Source of the DNA: Venturia oleaginea
Lineage: Eukaryota > Ascomycota > Dothideomycetes > Venturiales > Venturiaceae
Reading direction: 5' to 3'
DNA length: 64,000 bases
Assembly: GCA_013176395.1 (NCBI GenBank)
Contig: JABMLP010000030.1
Span: 124,001-188,000 of the forward strand
Made by a program: the position numbers and the translations under genes. The notes under the pieces were generated by a model. That model saw only the letters and a list, made by a program, of their open reading frames with translations, was not told the origin of the DNA and searched no databases. Below, piece by piece: positions 56,901 through 64,000 of this stretch. The stretch's first letter is position 1, and each line of letters opens with the position of its first letter.

Positions 56901-58670
56901 CTAATTTGACTCGGACTGTTTCTTTGTAACCAGCTGGCACTTGCAGGCAAGCTCGGTCGCACGCAGACATGCCTGGGTCACACTCGGTACAACTGGTAGC
57001 GGCTTGTATGGCGAAGCATAGCCAAGGTGAGTGGGTGGATTCTAGCGGAGTACAAGTAGTACTTAATAATCGAACCTCACGTTTGATCTTGGAGGCTGGG
57101 TCTTTCAAGCCCCAAGGCTTTACGCCACGGGCCAAGACTCGGACCTGTCGAGCGATTCGAGGAGGACTCGGTTAAAAGCTGGACCGGCGTCATCCTCCAC
57201 GCGATCGATTGGAACCAGTGCTTATCTAAATGCCAAGAGCCGTGCCGAGCCCTCTCCACGTCTGTGCAGGTGGCATACTGATACGTGAAAGGCGTGCGAG
57301 TCCGCCATACGCAAGCCCCGCTAGCCGTTGGTGGATATCCCTAGGGTGGAATTTAAGATGCGCTAAGTTAAGCTTAACTGCCTCAAAGCCGGCTCAAAAT
57401 GGCCGAGCTCCTAGTCAGTGCCACTTCTTGGCCGTTTGGGCTTCGTGTTCTTTCAAAATCGAAGACCCCGTTTGATCATCTGATGACCTGTTTTTGCGGA
57501 TCCGCGCGGCCCTTTGATCCATCATTGTCACTGCTACACGACGGCGTGCAAGGTGAGCCGCTGTCGCACGAAACGATGACCGTCAAGGGAGACAGCCGGT
57601 TGGTGCTTGTGCTTCAATCTTGTTAGAGACGTTTCTGAGCCTATTTTTTGCACCCCAAGGCGGCAGATGCAAGGACAAGCCCTGGGGTTGGAGGACCAAG
57701 GGATGCTACGGGCTGCCAGTGGATACAGCAGAAAGAACACATGGCTCTACAGGAGCAGAGACTCGGCGGGGCGGGGAGCAGGGCCAGAGTCTTGCCTTTT
57801 GATATGGCAGAGGCCCAAAGGGAGATGAGGAGGACAAGGAGCACACAGGCACGATGGACGGATGTGTTTGATAGACGACCAGATAAGATACAGGCAATCA
57901 ACCGTCACCCACGGCTTGAATACCATGTCCGCTTCACAAGCATTATTTTTAAAGTTAGCGTCAAATCAAAGCTTGTGCTCGTTTCCGCTCGGCGCCAGAC
58001 GCCACAATTCCCTCCAACAAAGCGTCTTGGGCGCTGCGTGCATTCGACTGACTGTCTTGGCCGCCGATCCTGTATGGCTGTTTCCGGCCGAGCACCGTGT
58101 GGTTGTTGAACAAAAAGGCCAGGCCCCTACAATTTGCGTGCAAATCCTTCTGCCCTCTTCCATCTCACTCTCAGGACTGTATTGCTGCCGTGTGGTCGAA
58201 CCGTGGAAAGCTTCCTCGCAAGAACAAACTTCGTCCCATCCCCACACTGCAAACCACCTCAGATCCCATCATAGCTGCTACTGCTAACACACTCAATCAT
58301 ATCTCGGTACGTCAATCTCTGTTGACGTATTTGTGGCTCCTGCTTCTCGTCTGGTCCATGCTACGACTATAACCATATCGTACCAGCCGAGAAGGATATC
58401 AGCTCTGGTCATCCGCAGCACAAATGCTCGGTTTGGACTCGGCCCTGCCATCGCACATGTTGGGTAGCGAGGCGGAAGTAACCACAACCACAAACTTTGA
58501 CTAATTTAAACACTTTGACAGAGAACGCTGCCTACGAGTTTTCCACCACTCTTCCTTCTTCCACCAAAACATTGAACCTCACCTCAAAAGACATCCCCCA
58601 GCAATCTTGCCATCCAGTTCCCATCTCGACTCACGCTCCTCTCTGCGATCGAATCACCCGCCCGCCAACA
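53901..58670. other. 4.8 kb gene-free stretch upstream of the WOPR regulator
   Basis: None of the many 60-150 codon frames shows family motifs or consistent splice sites. Given its position it is likely the extended promoter and long 5' leader of the regulator. Very long upstream regions are known for WOR1/RYP1-type genes. A repeated block (TGGTGCTTGGCCTTT, at about 56437 and 56488) is the only internal repetition I noticed. CT-rich segments precede the start codon. Confidence 0.45.
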
Positions 58671-60702
58671 ATGGAGACCTACCACGGCAAGGTTCAGACG
58701 CCGCAGGATGCCATCATTCTTTTCGAAGCATGTCGACTAGGCCTCACACCGCGCGTGCAGAGGAGGTTATCGGAAAAAGAGAGGCAGCAGATCAAATCTG
58801 GCTCGGTATTTGTATGGGATGAGCGCTAAGCTGGCATGAGGAGGTGGACTGACGGAAAATCATGGAGTGCCAGCCGCGTGTCTGGCAGCTTCCTAACCTA
58901 TCGCGAAATGGAAGGAAAGAGAGCAGGAAATGGTCTTCCTCCCGCTGCCACACCGCCTGCTCCTATGAGAAAGTCGAGTAGCGGGACGAGGAGCTCCGGC
59001 AACTCGAATAACGGCGGCTCAGATGACGATGAGGAAGGACCAGAAGGATACAGATACAAAGCCGACGGACTCATGAAACAATCGTTCAGTATCACCACTG
59101 CAGACGGCCGACACCTTCATCTCATCAGCTACTTCGCGAGAAATCCTTCAATGCAGCTGAAGCAACCCACCACGGATCCGCAACTGTGCAACATTGTTCC
59201 ACAAAAAGGCATGTATCCTGAGGCAACAGTCACCGAAGCAACAAACATACCCGCTGTCACTCGAGGTCCAATGGCCGGGACGTCGCCTCATCCTCCTGCA
59301 CATCCGCCTCCACCGATGTATGTCGCAGCATACCCGTATCCACCACCTCCAGGATACCAAGCAGCACCCATGCATCACCACTACGCTCCACCAGGCTGGC
59401 CTCCAAGCCCAGGACATCTTGGCCCTGGGGGAGCACCACCAGGCGCATTCTACTACACTGCATCTCATCCAGGGTATGTATACCCGGGTTCACCATACGC
59501 GCCATCTCCATATCCGTTTAGTCACCCTCCTTCGCACCCTGCGCATCCGCATCATGGACATGAGAGCGGCCCACCTCCGCTATCTCAGTCAAGTCTGCCA
59601 CCTCTGAATGGCCAAAAACACCTTTCTCCGGGGCAATGGCCACCTCCAGCGGCGCGCACATCATCGGCTACGTACGCGCAAAGCATGCCTCCCGCCGCAA
59701 ATCTGCGAGAGAGCTACAGCCGCTCGGCAGCAGAAGAGGCGGCACGCGCTCCAGGTCCGCAGCTAGCACCCGTAGCCGCCTTCCACAATAAACCTCCCAC
59801 TCCGCCAGTGAGCAGGAATGGAACAACACCGCCTGCGAAGAGCTACCCCACCAACCCTCTACCAACCCGCGGGGCTGACAGTGCGTCCGCAAAGCACTTC
59901 CCGAGTATCAAGACATTAATCAATGTAGATGTGACAACATCGAGACGAGAAGAGGATCGAACTCGTACTCGATCTCGAAGTCGGAGCCCCGTGGGAAGCA
60001 GAATCCGCGATGTTCCCAGTGCAATGGCAGCCGGAGGCCGCGAGAGAGATCGTAGCGATTTGAAGAGGTTGGATGCCCAACTTCTTAAGTCGTAAGTGTC
60101 TATGCACGCGCAGGTCACGATTTTGGCGATTCTCGATTCATCCGCCTAAATATCGTTTTCACTACATTATTTGCTCGATCGTGTCCACAAAAAAACGCTA
60201 CCACTTGTCGAATTTACTGTTGCTTACTTGCGTTCTTCTCAGTTCTGGTTCTGGTCACCACTTTCCAGATGGCAACGAGAAGTCTGCTCAAAACTCCCCT
60301 GATGCACTCGACAGGCAGAACAAATCAATTCTGAGAAGTATGGATGTTCTTGCGAAAGCCATAGCTGGTCATATTTTTGAGAAGATGCCAGACAAACTCA
60401 AGCTTTTGCTTCAGGCGGCGGACGATGAGCGTTACAACCGGGCAATGGAGAAAGTACGAAGGCACATCCAATTCGAGCAAGGCTCTGTGGTCAATAGTAT
60501 GTCTGAGAGGCAGCCAGGCTTGGTTCAACCCCAGATGCCTGCTCAGCCTGCAAGTGGTGCTACTCCTCTTCAGTCTGGTTCCAACACTTCGAATGGCAAT
60601 GACAAGTCTACTCAACCCGAAGCAAATACTTTAAGCGGTCCAAATCCCACGGGTTTACCGATTTTGAGGGATCTTCCTGCGGACTGTTTGGGCGACAAAT
60701 AG
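58671..60702 (+). CDS. WOR1: WOPR-domain (Gti1/Pac2; Wor1/Ryp1/Sge1) regulator with in-frame TAA
   Basis: Master transcription factor of morphology and virulence programmes in ascomycetes. Exon 1 58671-60091 begins METYHGKVQTPQDAIILFEA, the hallmark WOPR start, followed by CRLGLTPRVQRRLSEKERQQ and SGSVFVWDER. A TAA at 58827-58829 then interrupts the domain exactly where family members have Glu. The frame resumes AGMRRWTDGKSWSASRVSGS and FLTYREMEGKR, the DNA-contacting block, and runs without other lesions for over 400 codons. The C-terminal half is Pro/His/Tyr-rich (APPPGYQ-type runs) with a Ser/Arg tail. A second exon (60243-60702), joined by a 151-nt intron, adds a helical, Gln/Ser-rich end. 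The one-base difference could be a true nonsense allele, readthrough or a sequencing error. A gene finder might instead start at the ATG at 58836. Confidence 0.85.
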
Positions 60703-62302
60703 TTGCAACTTCAGGCCAGCGAAGGTATGAGGCGAGGAGTCCCGCCAATATGCATTCTTTGACGACGTTAATGTCGAGGCCTGCATGGAGGGATGCTGAT
60801 CTGGTGTTCCATCCGCTGAGGAAATAGGCGTTGTTGGGATTTGCACAATTGTAATGATGGGACGTAGCGTTGCTTTATTGCTTTCTATTATTCTGCTCAG
60901 CTTCGGAGACCCAATGGCGTCACTTGCTTGAGCTTCTCCTCTCGGGCGTGGAGTTTGAGGGGGGGGGGTGTTTTCATCGGAACTCAGAGTATGAGTTTGG
61001 GAGGATCATGTTGCTATTATTGCTTTGAGTAATTGATACCAATTTGTCTTTTAAGACTCTTGTTTTGTGTTTTGTGTCGATGTTCTAATTGGTTTCGATG
61101 ATTGGTTTTTTCTTCTTGGAGGGGTTGCCCTTGGCGCAGATTACTCTGCATCGTGGATTCAGAATAGAAGCGATGGTGTTTATATTTTGCCATGCCGTTG
61201 GTTTGACCAGTGACAGGGACTAGGGGAGACAATCGCGATCTGTAGGCTACTGGTCTTCTGCACCTTCTTTCTATTCCCTGTGTAAAGTTTTCCATCTATA
61301 TAACGTGTACGTTCGTGAATGGTAGAATCTTTTGTCTGTATGCTGCTTTCTTTCTTCATCATCTCATCATCTTTACAACCCTCCTCTTACCATCCTTCCC
61401 AGCATACTTGCCCGAAACTTTTATAGCGGGATTATTCTATCACGCCTACGCCCTCCTAGAACTACAGAACTATAGAAACTACGACTACGACTACGACTAC
61501 GAGGCTTTCGTTGAATATATATTTATGCTCTATCTGCGAATTTGGGAATGGGAATGGGATTGATGGATGAATTTGTTGCGATCTTGCAAGTGTATCGCGC
61601 TGGGTAGTTGGCGATGGCGATGTTGGGTTTGGGTTTGGGCTTGGGCTTGAGTTTGGGCTGATGGCTTAGGATGATGGCTTGGGATGATGGCTTGGGAATT
61701 GGCGGGGGTAGGAAGGGTATTGGTAAAGCTGCTATGGTGAGGATGGTTATAGGCTACTGGGTCTCTTTGCCCTTGGTTGGGGATTGTTCTTGCCTTTGTC
61801 GGGGTGAGGGTTAAGTGCCCGACGCTGTTTTGTCGACTGGCTCAGATGGTAGGACTTGTCGGGTCCTCTTGCCCTCGTTTTCTAGGGGAGGATTTGTCGG
61901 TCTCACTCACTACGAACAATACGGTTTAAGACACTTCGTCTCCAATGGCCCAGGAGTTTTCGGTAGATCAAAAGTTCGAGCGGAAGAACCGGCGATTGGA
62001 GACTGATCTTGCACCAATCACCCACTTCATCAACCAAAGGCATGGCCGGACGAACCGATGCATCTCATCGACGACCGAATGTGTAACCGAAATATTGACA
62101 TTCAAATAAAACTAGTGCGCGCCGCTCATCTATGCGCCTGTCCAATAGTCCTCCCAAGGACTCTTGGGCATGACTGTATACCTCTAGTCTCATGCCAACA
62201 ACGCTAGACAGCACTGCCTCAACTGCCTCATGACTTGCCTATCAACTATTTGCCATGCCCCACCCTTGTCCGATTCTTCTCCTCCATTCTTGAACGCGCA
62301 GG
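60703..62302. other. Spacer with simple-sequence tracts
   Basis: No gene. It contains a G-run (60960-60968), a GACTAC triplet array (61478-61502) and GGGTTTGGGCTTGGG-like degenerate repeats at 61624-61690. Confidence 0.4.
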
Positions 62303-62647
62303 TCTATAACTTGGCGTCTTCCTTGACACTTCCAATCATGAGTTTAGGCTTGTACTTCTTAAGGACGTTGTCGCCGTGGTACTAGAAGGTGAGCAGGGTT
62401 AGCTACCATTGCATCTGTGGGGGAAGGAATAGGCGTGAGAGGGTGTGTGGATGTGGAGGGTGTGACAAACCTTCCAGAATTGCTTGCTGGCATCTTTTCC
62501 AGCGACGCGCTTCAGGATCTTTGGGCCGCCTGGGTGTTCGTCGATGAATTTTGTGAGGTCATAGACTTCGTTGTCGATTATGATCCAGAGACCCTCCTCG
62601 ACGCTCTTATGTGTTGCGACTTCCTTGGTGGAGAGTTGTTTTGACAT
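62303..62647 (-). CDS. Small soluble cytochrome b5-like heme protein
   Basis: Electron carrier of the cytochrome b5 fold. Exons 62471-62647 and 62303-62381 (borders within one base) are joined across a roughly 90-nt intron with a GTTTGT donor and CTAG acceptor, giving 84 residues. The start MSKQLSTKEVATHKSVEEG leads into LWIIIDNEVYDLTKFIDEHP. The heme ligands are His38 in HPGG and His61 in WKYHGDN, at the family's usual spacing, with VAGKDASKQF between them. The protein ends IGSVKEDAKL with no C-terminal membrane anchor. It is therefore a soluble b5-like protein and not the ER desaturase partner. Its redox partner is unknown. Confidence 0.9.
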
Positions 62648-63308
62648 GGTGATGGTGGTGGTGGTGGTTTGAGTAGTGAATGAGCCTCTTTTCTAGATTT
62701 GCGCGCGGGAAGAGATTCGCAGATGGAAGAGAGAGTTGGATTTATGAAAAAGGCAGAAGGGCTACGGTCTTAACAAATACATTTCTAGAGACGCGAAATG
62801 TCCATGCAACAGTGTTTTGTGCCCCGGCATTTCAAGGTTTTGATTGATCTTTGCCATAAAGCCGAGGCTGGAGATGTGGGGAGAGAGGCTCGATTGGAAT
62901 TGAGCTCGCTGCTATTGGCTGATTAATTGAGATACTCTTTATTCGGGTTTATGCTATTGTTTGAGCGCGGAGAAATTGAATAGGTTCGGTTTGAACTGGA
63001 TTGAAGATTGTGGTCTTGGTTTGGATGGTATTTGACATTCCGAGGTTGGATAAAATTGTTGATACTCGGCATCGATTTTATATAGCGGGGATGAGAACCC
63101 AGCCTCTGAAGAGAATTCGAACCAAGAGGATTTGATTGGGAAAGATTCAAAAGGTCAAGATATCATTTGGTCACATGATATGTACCCTCGAAAAAGCTTA
63201 GTGCCACCTAGAACTAGCGTCGGGAAGATCTCGGTACACAGTAATGAGAATAATCGAAAGCTTCGGGAAAAGGATTGATTCAGACAACTAACCCTCAGCA
63301 CATCAACA
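62648..63308. other. Divergent promoter of cytochrome b5-like and RPL28 genes
   Basis: The two genes are transcribed away from each other, so this 660-bp stretch should carry both promoters. No gene is seen. Confidence 0.5.
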
Positions 63309-64000
63309 ATGCCTACCAGATTATCCAACACCCGCAAGCACCGCGGTCACGTCTCCGCCGGTCACGGTCGTGTTGGCAAGCAGTATGTTGCTCCCTCAGC
63401 AATCCTCTCCTCGGTGTAGAACAGATCTTCGAAATTTCGCGATAGCAGTCAGTGTGGGAGGAAACTTGAAGCTTGGCAAAATGCGCCTGCTTACACTGGC
63501 TGCAATTGCAAAAGATGAGAATTTTTAGGACTGGAACGGTCGTCTCGAAGGCATTGGCTAATAATCGCATAGCCGCAAGCATCCCGGTGGTCGTGGTCTC
63601 GCTGGTGGTCAGCACCACCATAGAACCAACATGGACAAATACCATCCAGGTTACTTCGGAAAGGTTGGTATGCGGTACTTCCACAAGCAAGGCAACCACT
63701 TCTGGAAGCCAACCATCAATTTGGACAAGGTTAGTTTCGCAATTCAACTCAAAGAATCCCTACTAACTGTCCCAGCTCTGGTCGCTCGTTCCTCTCGAGC
63801 AGCGTGAGAAGTACCTCTCCAACAAGAAATCCGACACCGCTCCAGTCCTCGACCTCGTACGTATCTCGAAGCGCCAAATCTTTATTACAATCACTAATTA
63901 CTAAAAAAGCTCTCCTTCGGTTACTCCAAGGTCCTTGGAAAGGGCCGTCTCCCAGAAATCCCGCTCGTCGTTCGCGCCCGATACTTCTCCGCCGAGGCCG
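63309..64000 (+). CDS. RPL28: 60S ribosomal protein uL15 (RPL28/L27a), 3' end beyond the window
   Basis: Cytosolic large-subunit protein. Exons 63309-63382, 63573-63729, 63776-63856 and 63910 to the window end. The N-terminus [20 protein letters not shown] is diagnostic, continuing [20 protein letters not shown] and [34 protein letters not shown] then spans the second intron. The first intron is the longest (190 nt), as often in fungal ribosomal protein genes. The frame is still open at 64000, within [17 protein letters not shown], so about 30 residues are missing. All introns are GT-AG, and no lesion is seen. Confidence 0.95.

Noticed and set aside
63090..63135. GGTTCGAATTC on the minus strand, possible tRNA T-arm
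   Set aside because: No matching A-box or stems upstream; it lies in the RPL28 promoter.
63383..63572. snoRNA in the long first RPL28 intron
   Set aside because: A GATGAGA string is present, but no proper C/D box pair or closing stem is found.

Overview
The window is nuclear DNA of a filamentous ascomycete (Pezizomycotina). A helotialean/Leotiomycete source is my inference from the gene repertoire. Genes are split by short introns, mostly 44-100 nt, with GT-AG borders and CTAAC-like branch sites. The repertoire is typical of such fungi: chitin synthase, a WOPR-domain (Wor1/Ryp1/Sge1) regulator, HET-domain remnants, short 'ELRQQIL' F-box-like proteins, FCP1 and GPI-anchored wall proteins. There are no operons. 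All gene models below were read by eye from conserved residues and splice sites.

Region by region: 0-6 kb holds an intact secreted GH43 arabinofuranosidase, a fragment of a GH2 beta-galactosidase, a broken diaminopropionate ammonia-lyase and an aquaporin with altered NPA boxes. 8-13 kb holds a chitin synthase that has lost its catalytic core, then an intact and a decayed copy of a short F-box-like gene. 13.5-16.3 kb is housekeeping: mitochondrial ribosomal protein uL11m and hexokinase. 17.5-27 kb carries three poorly known genes: a GPI-anchored protein with an internal repeat, a 585-residue conserved-looking protein, and a 948-residue single-pass membrane protein.

27.9-44 kb is the accessory part. 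It has a small 8-cysteine secreted protein, a nested stack of transposon relics (29.7-31.7 kb), a four-helix membrane protein, a HET pseudogene, a probable mitochondrial or membrane protein, a secreted repeat protein (40.2-41.6 kb) and a nested set of palindromic MITEs (42.9-43.4 kb). 44.3-49.5 kb returns to the core genome with an F-box/LRR-type protein and the RNA polymerase II CTD phosphatase FCP1. 50-53 kb is again decayed: an alpha/beta-hydrolase pseudogene and two solo LTRs of the same 281-bp family seen at 29.8 kb.

A gene-poor 4.8 kb stretch precedes the WOPR regulator at 58.7-60.7 kb. Its reading frame is intact except for one TAA inside the DNA-binding domain. The window ends with a soluble cytochrome b5-like protein and the start of ribosomal protein uL15 (RPL28).

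The striking overall feature is how many recognisable genes are broken (GH2, ammonia-lyase, chitin synthase, F-box-like copy, HET, hydrolase and possibly the WOPR regulator), interleaved with intact housekeeping genes and solo LTRs that have perfect 5-bp target duplications.
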